From assembly GCF_019279795.1 (NCBI RefSeq), contig NC_056744.1, forward strand, positions 1,509,412,860 through 1,509,476,859: 64,000 bases of DNA, in the 5' to 3' direction. The position numbers and the translations under genes are program-made. The notes beneath the pieces are model-generated. The model did not search any database. It was not told the origin of the DNA and saw only the letters and a program-made list of their open reading frames with translations. The stretch comes from Protopterus annectens. Its lineage: Eukaryota; Chordata; Ceratodontiformes; Protopteridae. Numbering within the stretch: position 1 is the first letter of the stretch; each line of letters starts with the position of its first letter. Below are positions 46,625 to 56,751 of this stretch, one piece after another.

Positions 46625-47752
46625 ATGGAGCTTCCACCGGGTGCAGATCACGGTCTCAGGGGTTCGGAAACAGGAGAACTTCACAAACTGATTGGGCAGT
46701 TAACACAACTGGTGGAATTGTTAACACCCATCAGCCAGTCTATGGTTAAGCTCGTTACGCTGACCCTGGTTCCAGGGAACCAGGAAGCTATACAACAAAC
46801 CTACGCGAGGGGAAAGAACACTGGTGCTAATTTTAAACCAACTAACATTGGTACGGAAGAGATTGAGTGTTGCGACACCAGCCTTGAGGGCTTCCCACAT
46901 ATTACCTTGGATTATTCTAATGAAGGAAATGTTATGGCGACAAGAACGAGGAGCCAAAGAAGTCAATCGCAAAGACTGCCAACCAATGACAAGACCAATA
47001 CAGGTACTCAGACGTTAGTATCTGACATCTTAAATACTAAATATGACTTTAGTCACGAGCACAGTAATTCTAAATATAGTGCAGGGTACAGCACTATGCT
47101 CAATGACTTGGATTTTTTTCTTTTCAAATATAAAACACTTGATATGGACAATGCATACTTAAAGCACTGTTTAACATTGAACATTGTTCCAAAGGGGTTG
47201 AGAGTGTGCAAATATCTGAATAATGTCTTTGAGGGGACAGATTTTTTCAATGAGCTTATTGCCATTTTTGACAAATGTGGTTTTGACATTATGAAAGCTA
47301 TCATTAAGAACAATGAAATATTAATGGACAAATTGCATCATGATATAGACAATATTAACAAAGCTACACTGGGTGACTTGATGTACACTGTTGAAGTAGA
47401 GAGGACCAAATACCACAATTTACTCAAAAATGTTGAATCAAAATGTAAGGAAGTACAAGACAGAAAAATTGGGGAAATTAAAAGGGATTTGGATGAATAT
47501 AAAAACAAAACACACTATCCAAAACCTAAAACCCCAGCCAGGAAAGGTTTTGGTAACTGGGCTAGGGAGCAAAATGATGAGCAGGGATGGACTAACGAGG
47601 AAAACACAGAACAGGTCACAGACACTGAGGTTTTTCCCCCCGTAAGAAGATCTGAAAGGTTAATGAGTCAGGAAAGGATTGTGTACAATTCAAAAAACTA
47701 CAGGGGCAGAGGGTGGAGGCTGTTTGTGAGAAGGGATCAAGCCTGGCAGTAA
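46625..47752 (+). CDS. PLE ORF1, right arm copy
   Basis: ATG at 46625 gives 375 residues. N-terminal 60: ELHKLIGQLTQLVELLTP, heptad-like. Then a basic Ser/Arg/Gln stretch (TRTRSQRSQSQRLPT), a central part with DLDFFLFKYKTLDMDNAYLK and GLRVCKYLNNVFEGTDFF, a predicted coiled coil (HHDIDNINKATLGDLMYTVE ... KEVQDRKIGEIKRDLDEYKN) and an acidic tail. No known enzyme motif. Ends 40 bases after the GTG at 47713, in the +1 register relative to ORF2. It is the best-preserved ORF1 in the window. Probably an RNP or assembly factor for the RT; function is inferred only from position and composition. Confidence 0.85.
   Translation: MELPPGADHGLRGSETGELHKLIGQLTQLVELLTPISQSMVKLVTLTLVPGNQEAIQQTYARGKNTGANFKPTNIGTEEIECCDTSLEGFPHITLDYSNEGNVMATRTRSQRSQSQRLPTNDKTNTGTQTLVSDILNTKYDFSHEHSNSKYSAGYSTMLNDLDFFLFKYKTLDMDNAYLKHCLTLNIVPKGLRVCKYLNNVFEGTDFFNELIAIFDKCGFDIMKAIIKNNEILMDKLHHDIDNINKATLGDLMYTVEVERTKYHNLLKNVESKCKEVQDRKIGEIKRDLDEYKNKTHYPKPKTPARKGFGNWAREQNDEQGWTNEENTEQVTDTEVFPPVRRSERLMSQERIVYNSKNYRGRGWRLFVRRDQAWQ
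47692..47698 (+). promoter_or_regulatory. Candidate -1 ribosomal frameshift site (A AAA AAC)
   Basis: The heptamer is positioned so that ORF1 reads tcA AAA AAC while a one-base backward slip reads AAA AAA C and enters ORF2. ORF2 is open from 47656 (stop TGA at 47653) and has no ATG before about residue 21 after the overlap, as expected for a shift product. A possible 3' stem pairs AGGCT at 47717-47721 with AGCCT about 20 nt later. The same heptamer is present in all four copies of the junction. Confidence 0.65.
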
Positions 47753-50060
47753 CTGACACTATTACTAATGTCATGTGTACCTGGACTTACAACGATTTTA
47801 ACATTTTTAATTATTCAAATGTCAAGGTGGACAAATCTTGGTTTGATTTGTTTTCCAAGGGATTTACTTTCATCCCTAGACAAAAAACAGACATTTTTAG
47901 GCTTTTGGTAGATATAAAATTGTTCATAAGAAAGAAAAATCTGCAATTATTTTTCAAAGGTAAAATACGGGACCTTGATATGGGCAATCTAAGGCGTAGA
48001 AGTACCTTTAATCCACCCATAGACCCCCAACTCAGAAACTTTGAGTTGAAAGTGGAAAATGAAATAAGAGCATGTGTCGCAGGAAAATACACACACTCTA
48101 ATTTAACATCTGCAGAAATGAGTACACTAAAAGATATTAGTAACAATCATGGTTTGAGAGTTATGAAACCTGACAAAGGTGGGGGAGTGGTAGTGATGGA
48201 ATCAATTCTATATGAAGGTAAAATGATGAATTTGCTCAATGACACAGATAAATATTCAAGGGTTTCTATTAACGAAATCAATATTGCCCACAGAAAGATA
48301 CAAACTGTGTTATATGACATGTTACTGGATGGTTCTATTGACAGTGATACACACAAGTACCTTATTGTGGAAAAACCAAGAATACCTTGTATCTTTGGTA
48401 TTCCCAAGGTACACAAAGATAGTGTTGATCCACCATTAAGGCCTATTGTATCAGCTGAAGGGTCCATGAATTCACCTTTAGCAAAATTTGTGGACCAAAA
48501 AGTAAAATGTGTTTTAGAAGGCATCAATCACATTTTAAAGGATTCTTGGGATTTCTTAAGGAAATTGCAACCCTCGATATTTTCCGAGAACCTTTCATTT
48601 GGTACTATGGACGTAACAGATTTATTTGGATGTATTCCACACGAGGTGGGTTTACTTTGGTTTGAAGAAATGCTTGTTGACAGTCAGAAGCTGGAGCAAA
48701 AAGATTTTAGGAATGTTCTCACCCTGATGGAAATTGTGTTAAAGAACAATTTCTTATATTTTCAGGGTGAGTATTTCAAACAGGAAAAAGGTGTGGCCAT
48801 GAGGGCCCATTGTGCCCCGAGTTATGCCAATATAATTATGGCGTATTGGGAGAACAGATTTCTACTCAATTCTTCTTTTTGCAATCAATGGGCCTTGTAC
48901 ACCAGATTCCTTGATGATTTGTGTTTTCTCTGGCATGGAGATCAAGACGATTCTTTTAAACTTTTTAACTATGTCAACACGACCACAAGTTTTTTGAAGT
49001 TTACACAACATTTTGATCATCAGGAATTGAGATACCTGGATGTCTCTATAGGTAAGAAGGATGGCGCATTTACATCACAGATGCATAGAAAGGATACATT
49101 TTCCAATTTTTACCTACACTACACTAGTTGCCATCCACCCCACCAAAAGCAGGGTGTGGTGAAGGGGCAGCTTGTGCATTTAAGTAGGATGACATCTGAC
49201 AACCAAATATTTTTGGAAGAGGTCAACTATCTTAGGGGATTATTTATCAGCAGAGGGTATCCACAGGAATTATTTAACAACATTTTTGAAGAAGTTAACA
49301 CCAAAAGGGAGGATACTTTTGCCCCTATATTAGGTAAGGTTATCACCATTAAACCAGAAACATCAGGAAAGCAGACTACCGATCAATATGGGGCAGGTCT
49401 TGTTACTACCTTTGATGGACAGTCTGCATTCATTAGAAAGATTTTTATGAGAGAGTGGAATAACTTTTCTGCAATATCTGATTTAGATTATATCTTTGAA
49501 AATGAACTAACTTTCACTTATAAAAAGGGAATGTCCATCAAGAATATGCTGGAAAATGGCTTTAATGCTGAGTTCAGAAACAAGAACAACAAATCAAAGA
49601 AAGGAGTATTTAAGTGTGGCAGATGCAGTTATTGTACATACTTAGCTTGTGGGGACTATCTTTATCTGCAAGCTAGGGGTAGAAAGCGTTTTTTGAATAC
49701 CTTTGTAAATTGTGACACCAAAGGTATAATTTATATTGCCACTTGCAAAAAGTGCGATGCATTCTATATAGGGAAAAGCGAAAGGAAGCTCAAACAGAGA
49801 ATTTACGAGCATGTATATGATATCAGAGTTAAGAACGAAAAAAATGCATTATGTAAACATGCTTTGAAATGTGGAACTGTAGGATATCAATTCTTTGTAT
49901 TGGAGGTAGTACCCACGAATCCTAGGGAGGCATGTGGGAAACCCTTATAGAATATCGTGAGTTATACTGGCAAGTGGTTTTAGATGCAAGTAGAAATGTG
50001 GGGCTTAATGATATGGTGTATTTAGCTCCAGTCCTAAAACTAAGAGCTGCAAAACTTTAA
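47692..50060 (+). pseudogene. PLE ORF2 (RT + GIY-YIG), right outer copy, nearly complete
   Basis: 745 residues counted from codon 47713, read by -1 shift from ORF1. KPDKGGG at about 152-158; GIPKVHK 229-235; motif A TMDVTDLF with Asp300; motif B GVAMRAH at 360-366, where the usual Gly after AM is Arg; motif C RFLDD at 398-402; linker cysteines 634, 637, 640 (CGRCSYC); GIY-YIG endonuclease from 671 (GIIYIA...FYIGKSE) with KQRIYEH. RT and endonuclease stay fused here. A one-base loss in a G run near 49924 ends the frame at 49950 (REACGKPL), whereas sister copies continue some 40 residues to about 50060. PLE RTs copy their RNA at nicks made by the endonuclease. Close to intact, but not fully. 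Confidence 0.93.
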
Positions 50061-50664
50061 ACACACGTGTTTTTCAGAGTTATGATTACATTTTGGTCAG
50101 TGAATAATATAATTACAGTAATGAAACAGCTTCATTTTTTTATCTTATTTGATGATAAAAAATCACATTGTTTAGGGTTTAGTTTTTTAGAAATACCACT
50201 AGATGGTGCTAGACATTATATCAACAGCACCTATTATGTTGGTCTCACTGAACTGATATCAGCTTATGTTATACAATGGTTTATTCAACGTTTTAATACA
50301 CTTTTTAAAATTTTTTTTTAACAAAATCAAAAGATTGTATAGCGTTTTATGGATTTTTATACTTATCCATAGTCTACGTCATTTGTTTACTGCTTTTTTA
50401 ACGTGTTGTGTATTTAAATATAAGTTTCTTTAAGAAACAAGGCAGGTACAATTTGATTGGTGGTTTTGAATTTGTGTTTGTGTGGGGAAGCATAAAATAG
50501 ATGTGTTTTATGATGGTTGTTAATGCTGATAAAGTTGAAGACGAAAACGTGAAGTTGACTGCGTTACTGTGAATTCTGTGTTTGCGAAACATTAAACTGG
50601 TCAATTTTTCTCCTGGACCTGGATTTATTTGTGTTCTGTGACTGTGGTGGCTGTTTCAATTACG
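50061..50664 (+). repeat. PLE 3' UTR and terminal repeat, right outer copy
   Basis: 3' UTR to about 50400, then the terminal repeat, lacking a few bases (AAACAAGGCAGG instead of AAACAATTAAGGCAGG) and ending at GTTTCAATTAC. It is followed by the right copy of the 12-bp target duplication at 50665. Hammerhead-like core at 50526-50566. Confidence 0.88.
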
Positions 50665-50679
50665 TCTTTATTTTGGGCT

Positions 50680-50825
50680 TTGTAATACCTTTATTTAACT
50701 GTAACCAGAGTATGTCAATGTGAGGATTTTCTCCTCAGGCCTCTGCTGAAAATGAGCTATTATCCCAGTTGCACTTTCATGGTAAAAAAAATGTCAACTA
50801 AAAATAAAATAAATAACTTTAAAAA
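50680..50825 (+). mobile_element. Jockey-group LINE 3' tail fragment
   Basis: GGATTTTCTCCTCAGGCCTC, TGCTGAAAATGAGC and an AAAAATAAAATAAAT end match the 3' tail at 37455-37565 in the same orientation. Very short, 5'-truncated copy. Confidence 0.65.
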
Positions 50826-50850
50826 CTTGCTAGATCAACAGATTTTGCCT

Positions 50851-51122
50851 ATTCTAAAGGATATTAAGTCTCAAATTCAAATGTCTGTCATTATTTTACT
50901 GACTTCAATCTTCAATGATTTGCTAGAAAACCACATTTTATGAAGAAAAGTCCAAAAATCAAGGGAAAACTGTGGATATTCTGCCTATTCTAAAGGATAT
51001 TAAGTCTCAAATTCAAATGTCTGTCATTATTTTACTGACTTCAATCTTCAATGATTTGCTAGAAAACCACATTTTATGAAGAAAAGACCAAAAATCAAGG
51101 GAAAACTGTGGATGTTCTGTGA
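50851..51122. repeat. 136-bp direct tandem duplication
   Basis: ATTCTAAAGGATATTAAGTC starts at 50851 and again at 50987. Both copies continue through CTTCAATCTTCAATGATTTG and AAATCAAGGGAAAACTGTGG, almost identical, so the duplication is recent. The unit overlaps the dispersed repeat also seen at 7.9 kb (TGACTTCAATCTTC..., AGAAAACCACA). Confidence 0.92.
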
Positions 51123-51239
51123 AATTCTGGACAGTTGGGACATATGGTCATAGCTGTAAAGGAATAGTTACTAATGCAAAAAAAAATCTCTGACAGAAAC
51201 TCTGGCTTGCAAGTAATATATGTTTCATACCTTCTAGTA

Positions 51240-51335
51240 TATTTATTTATTTATTGCTTTTGTTTACTGGAAAAGTCCGACTGGGTATAGGACCCCTTTT
51301 CATTGAAGGCCCAAGGAGAAAAGAGCCACATAAAA
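51240..51335 (-). mobile_element. Jockey-group LINE 3' tail fragment, minus strand
   Basis: TATTTATTTATTTATTG followed by GTCCGACTGGGTATAGGACC and CATTGAAGGCCCAAGGAGAA is a diverged complement of the tail sequence at 37455-37565. Confidence 0.55.
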
Positions 51336-52329
51336 GGTTATAAGATTAAGTACAACTGCAATAAAAAGTCAGTAGTAGTAATAACATGATATGTGAAGAA
51401 TGAGAGTAAATAACATCTGTTGTTGAAATAAAATTAGCAAAGAGAGTAAATGCATGTATTGCTAATAGGCAATATACAAGAATTAGGTCATGAATAAAAC
51501 ATCAACTATTAATATACCATAGTCAATAATTCAGTCAAGATAAATAGGTATGTGTGTAAAATAGTTTTGCAGATGTAACAGATTAAGTTGAGTACATTTT
51601 TACCAAAAAAACACAACAGTTTTCACGAATAAACTAAAACCAAAAAAATATGGAACTGAGGTTAGAGAGTAACAACCACAACTTTTAACATTAATATTAC
51701 ATAGAAACAAAAATGATTAGCGCTTTTGTCCATGAGCATATCTAAACAATCCTGTCTTGGTTTGTGATTTATTGTAGAGGTGACTGGTAAGAGAAGTTTT
51801 ATTTGAATTTATATTGCATTTGTTATCACTGTTTTAACTGTTTGTATGTAGGAAGGGATTGCTTATTAACAAGCTTTACTTTGATTCATATTTTGTTGTT
51901 TTACCTTTAATTTCACTGCTGGTTGTTTAGAAAGGAGTAGGTTTTAAACAGGCAAGCTCTAGCCACCCCAAGGGGCCTAGACAGCTATGCATTTACACAG
52001 ACTGCAGAGAGGGAAATCCTGAGCATATCTAAACAATCCTGTCTTGGTTTGTAATTTATTGTGGAGTTGACTGGGAAGAGAAGTTTTATTTATCTTTACT
52101 GTTAAAAACAGGTGCGACTATGAGCTATACAACATCTGTTTGGCTGGTAGAACTTGTATGGTTAGAACAACTTTATTGCATTTTATTATTTAGTTGTATA
52201 TTGATGATTTAATTTTGTCATAGAAGTTGATTTAAGTTCTCTTTGAATTCTGTAGTTACTGATTTTGATTATTCTTTTCTTTAGCAATATTTTATTCATT
52301 TAAAGCTGAATATGGATTCCTTATATTTT
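51336..52329. other. Non-coding, with a 72-bp direct repeat 287 bp apart
   Basis: No gene. TGAGCATATCTAAACAATCC, TGTCTTGGTTTGT..., AGAGAAGTTTTATTT occurs at 51733-51808 and again at 52020-52092. The spacing could mark a small LTR-like or tandemly duplicated element. The rest is AT-rich and unassigned. Confidence 0.5.
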
Positions 52330-52814
52330 TTTATTTATTTTATTTTGCATTTGTTGACCGGGCTAGTCTAGCTGGATATATTTCCATTTTCAGTAGAGGC
52401 CCGGGAAGAAAAGCTCCACACGGATATACAAAGTATAAAATATTGTTACATGGTGAAAAAGGATTACAGAACAAAATAAAAACAGGTAGTTTTTACATTC
52501 TTGAGATAAAAGCACTTGAGAAAAGTTACAATAAACAGAGTAAAGTTTAAGAAAGATAGATCAGAATATAATACAGTGAGAGTTTTGTAACATAGATAAA
52601 AACACTTGAGAAACAGTACAGTGAGCAGAATATAGCTTAAGACAGCTCAAAAACAGAATAGTAAGAGTTATGTACAATAGATTATATGAGGTAGAAATAT
52701 TTAAACACTAAGTTTATTAGAGTTTAAATAGGGTCAGTATTATTTACAAGTCACAAGCATGTCGAAGTTTGGAAGTATGGCAAGAAGAGGAAGAAAGAGG
52801 GGTGAAGAGGATGG

Positions 52815-54780
52815 TTAGTCAGGGTTACTACAAGGGCATAGCCAGTGCATTTGGAGGTGTTTTCTAAGGTTTTGTTTAAAGAGTGGCAAGGATGTAGTTA
52901 GAGTTAGTTCAGTGGGTAGTAGGTTCCAGTGTTTTCCTGCTGTGTTGGTAAACAGAGAGTCACCAGCTGCATTATTAGACTTTGTTAAGTTGGCAAGAAG
53001 TTTGCTAGAAGAACGTAGGGAGTTCAGATTATTATATGGGACTATGAGTTTTGAGAGTATAGGGGTATTATTGGGTTGGTAAAATATCTTGTGGGCAATT
53101 GTGAGTTGGGGGATAATCAGATGGTTTTGGAATTCGAGCCAAGTTAGTTGTCTAAGATTAGTACAGTGATGGGTTCTAAAGGGATTGCCAGTAGAGAATA
53201 TGGCAATGTTATTATAGGAGGTTGCTAATTTGTTTGGTTTTCTTAAGGTTGGTAAATATAGGTGAAGCATACAGGAGGGTTGAGATGAAATGGGAGTGAG
53301 CAATCTTGGCTCTGGCTGCTGAGGTTAAAAAGGGTTTTATTCTGTATAAGGAGCCTATTTTTCTGTTTACTGTTTTAATGGTGTTGTTTATATGGTAATC
53401 ATATGAGAGATTATTATCAATGGTTATTCCTAGAAGTTTAGTGGTAGTATCAGGGAGAATAACAGTTCCATTATTTGAAGAGACTGAGAAGTCTAAGGGA
53501 GAAGACCTAGTGGTGGGTGTAAAGAGAAGGAGTTTTTTTAGCATTAAGAAGGAGACAGCATTTGGTAAACCATGTTTCTACAGTGTTGAAGACCTTTTGA
53601 GTAAGAGAATATAGTTCAGATGGAGAGGTTGATGAGCATATTAGTGTGGAGTCATCTGAATATTGAATACAAGTGGCTTGTGGAATTGCTACATGGAGAT
53701 CATTAATAAATAAGGAGAAGAGAAGTGGTCCAAGAATAGAGCCCTGAGGGACCCCAATGGTAACAGGTAAAAAGGATGAGACTTGATTTTCCCAGAGGAC
53801 TGCTTGTTGTCTATTGCTGAGGTATGATCTAAACCACTTTAAGGCTAGAGAATCAAAGGAAAGAGATTCCAGAATATTGATTAAGAGGGTATGGTTAACC
53901 ATGTCGAAAGCTTTAAAGAGGTCAATGAAAAGTGCAGATTAGAGGAGGTTTTTGTTACGGTTTCTATTGATGGTATCTGTGAAGGATAGAAGGGCAATAG
54001 TGGTACTATGTGATGGTCTAAAACCATGTTGACAGTGTGCTATTAAGTTGTGTTGAGAGAGATGGCACAGAAGTTGTTTGTGAATGCATTTTTCCATAAT
54101 TTTTGCTAGGGGTGATAAGAGAGCAATTGGCCAATAGAGTAATCATTGGAGTTCCCACCTTTATGTAAGGGGATAATGTGGGAGATTTTCCAAATATTTG
54201 GGATGGTTCCTTCTTGGATTGTCCTATTTATAAGGATAGATATAGGGTAAGCAATTTCCTTAGCTGCTTTTTGGAGAAATTGGGAAGGAAGTTGGTCAGC
54301 AGATGGAGTACATGGCTTAAGTTTTAGTATCAGTTTATAGATGAGAGAAGTAGAGATAGGTTGTAGTTGGAATTTTGAGAAAGAGTGTGGTAAGTTGATG
54401 GGACTGCTGGAGTTTTCTGAGATAAATTGAGTAGCTAGAGATTATATAGTGTCAGTGAAGAAAGAGTTGAAGGTATTGGCAGTTTGATGGGGAATATTTG
54501 GATCTGCATCAAGTGGGGTGGGTGTTCAGGAGTTACCTGGGGAAAGGAGCTTATTAATGCAAGACCAGAACTGTTTTGGGATTATTTTGATGAGTTTGCT
54601 GAAGTTTACAATAGTAGTTTTTTTATCTGTAAGTATAGCCTTTTTTGTGCTGTTTCTAAGCTGCCTAAAATATAGGTGATCAGAGCTATTTCTATAGGTT
54701 CTCCATTTAGCCCAGACTTTGTTCCTGAGTAGAATTTGATTCCTAGTTTCATTAGAAAGCCATGGGGCTGGGTTAGACTT
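52815..54780 (-). pseudogene. LINE ORF2 reverse transcriptase and C-terminus
   Basis: RT core: ALFIDLFKAFDMVNHTLLIN near 53.9 kb (motif A, just past an in-frame stop), VTIGVPQGSILGPLLFSLFI (motif B) and IQYSDDSTLICSS (motif C; YADD reads YSDD with both Asp kept). After a frameshift near 53.52 kb come TKLLGITIDNNLSYDYHINN and TVNRKIGSLYRI. Another change near 53.25 kb leads to the C-terminal NKLATSYNNIAIFSTGNPFR ... SLPLFKQNLRKHL, ending at 52815. At the 5' end frame 54891-54526 carries SILDKHAPKRSIRMKSNPAP and WLSNETRN, the linker. Broken by several frameshifts but otherwise well preserved. Confidence 0.85.
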
Positions 54781-55650
54781 CATTCTAATGGAACGTTTGG
54801 GAGCATGCTTATCCAGGATAGATAAGAATGCAGTGTTAAAATACTGTACTGCCTGTTCAAGTGGGAGGATTTTAATGGGTTCCAGTTGCATGCTTTGAGC
54901 TCACTTTGAAATAATTCTGTCTTAAAGTGTTTGGTAGAGCGTGCTGTCCTAATGATGAGGAGGTTTGGGAAGTCTTTCTTTTCTCTAGTAATGTAGGTCA
55001 AGGAATGATCACTTATATCATCAGGCAGGGTTCCTGTTTTGTATGATTCTTTCACTTTGTTTATGAGAATCCAGTCTAAGGTACTCTCATTCTTGTTAGG
55101 CTTGTTAATTCTGGTTGTAGAGGTCATAGTTTGGGTAAATCCATGGAGGTTAATATGAGAGGTAGGATTTTCAGCACTAACACTTTTCCAATCCATATTA
55201 AAGTCACCTAGTATTATTGTTTCCTGAGGGTAGGTAGCAGACAGCCAGCTAAGAAATGCCTCAATTGTAGTGATATTATTTCCGGGTGGTACGTAAATGC
55301 AGATAATGTATAAAGATTTGTTTATATTGATTTGAAGCTTAGTAATGAGGATTTCTGCGTTACTATCCTGGATAGGATTAGATGGGAGGGTAGAGATATG
55401 CAGTCCATTTTTAAATAGAATTGCTACTCCACCACCTTTACGTTTTGTTTGGTCTTGTCTCACTATGCTATAGCCTTGGGGAATAATTTCATTATCTTTA
55501 GTTTCTGGTTTCAACCAAGTCTCAGTGAGGCAGAGGATATCAAAGGAGTGAATATCTAAGAGAGCATGAAGGTGAGCTACTTTATTATTGATGCTTCGGA
55601 TATTAAGATGTCCTATTCAGAGAGAGCTATTGAGATTAGGGTGAGTTGTT
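54780..55650 (-). pseudogene. LINE ORF2 apurinic-like endonuclease
   Basis: Frame 55514-54780 (244 residues), extended upstream to LNIRSINNKVAHLHALLDIH near 55.6 kb. Motifs: LCLTETWLKPET (catalytic Glu), KRKGGGVAILF, YIICIYVPPGNN, TIILGDFNMDW (Asp/Asn), SDISDHSLTYI-like DDISDHSLTYI (SDH catalytic motif). All catalytic landmarks of the APE-type endonuclease are present. It nicks target DNA to prime reverse transcription. Only the extreme N-terminus lies across a stop. Confidence 0.88.
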
Positions 55651-56751
55651 TAGATTGTAGGGTTGGTAGGGCCAGGGTTGGGGTGGACGTCGCCATCTTT
55701 CAAGGTGGGATTATATAGTTTTGTTCCTGAGTTGTATGTAAGGTAGGTTAACAGTTTCGTTTTTTTTTTCTGAGGGTAGGTTAAGTTTAATGTGGGAGAG
55801 TCTATGGTATTTGGGTAGTAGGTAACTGGGATTGGAAGTTATGTTAGAATGTTTATCGAAGGATATGTGTGTGTAGATTGCAGTTTGTTTGTGAGAATGG
55901 TTAAGATGGAGAAAGTGCAGTTTTTCAAGGGAGGTAAGAAGGTAGGTTGAGATGACAACAGTTGTGAGTATGATTGTAAGCGTTAGCTTGGTTAGATTAG
56001 GAGAGGCATCTTGGAGAAGTTTTTAAAATAAGAGCTGAAGTGTAGGAATATAATGGGAAGTGAGATGTGAAGAGGAGGAAGATAAAAGGAGTACAGGAAG
56101 AGAAGAGAGGGGAATATTATATGGATGTGTTAAGAGTAGTAGGATATAATAGTGGTACTCAAAGAAGTGGCTTTTTGAAAGTGATTGTTAAGGAGGTAGG
56201 GGTGTGACTAGAGTTTGTGGGGAGGGGTGACGTATGGGATAGGTTGGAAGTGAGAGAGGGTGTGGTAAGGGAGGTGTAAGTGTAGGACCCCTGGAGGTGG
56301 GTGGGAATTGGGGTAGGGTAGAGGAGCGGAGTGAGCCCGTAGGTCGAACGGAGCGGGTTACAGCTGAGAGAGGCTGAGAGGCAATCAGTTATGGAGAGAA
56401 ACTGAGTTCAACAGGCACAGGAATGGTAAGAGACAATATATAGTTACTAAGTAGAAGAGAATACAAGGTGAACAAAGGTAAAGCTGTGCTGGGGAGACAG
56501 TTAGTGAAACAGTTTTGTACAGAGAGAGAGGTATTTAGAGAAATATATATGCAATTAACAATTTGTTTAAGCACAAGTATCTTGTACAGTGTAATAAATA
56601 CTATACATATTTAAAGGTAACAGCTGATAACACTGGTGATCTTTGTTACTCGTGTAAAAAGCTGGATGATTTGCTTACCATTCTTAGAAGTAAATCTTGA
56701 CTTAATGATGATGATTGCATGTGTGCATTTGGCATGGCTTAGAGAACTGCT

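Larger units (their letters stand above)
37637..50664. mobile_element. 13-kb head-to-head array of a two-ORF Penelope-like element
   Basis: Left arm (37637-44640) reads on the minus strand, right arm (about 44654-50664) on the plus strand. Each arm contains a 5'-truncated unit at the centre followed by a further, nearly complete unit with terminal repeat, ORF1, ORF2 (RT + GIY-YIG) and terminal repeat. The arms are highly similar. Outer ends are flanked by TCTTTATATTGG (37625-37636) and TCTTTATTTTGG (50665-50676), a 12-bp target duplication with one mismatch, implying one insertion event. ORF1 presence and the Cys-rich linker before the endonuclease resemble the Neptune group of PLEs; subgroup is tentative. 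Confidence 0.9.
52330..56370 (-). mobile_element. Jockey-group (CR1/L2/Rex1-like) LINE, nearly full ORF2
   Basis: A 4-kb minus-strand LINE. The 3' tail lies at 52330-52425 (AATAAATAAAAAAATA-type end, GAGCTTTTCTTCCCGGGCCT), a 3' UTR with decayed internal repeats at 52.43-52.8 kb, ORF2 C-terminus, RT and endonuclease up to about 55.65 kb, then a non-coding GC-richer leader to about 56.37 kb (TACGGGCTCACTCCGCTC on its strand) that could be the 5' UTR. No clear ORF1 was found. Same family as 36.2-37.6 kb. Confidence 0.85.

Noticed and set aside
37637..50664. LTR retrotransposon or retrovirus
   Set aside because: The terminal repeats are in PLE arrangement, the RT has PLE motifs and a GIY-YIG endonuclease, and there is no integrase or protease.
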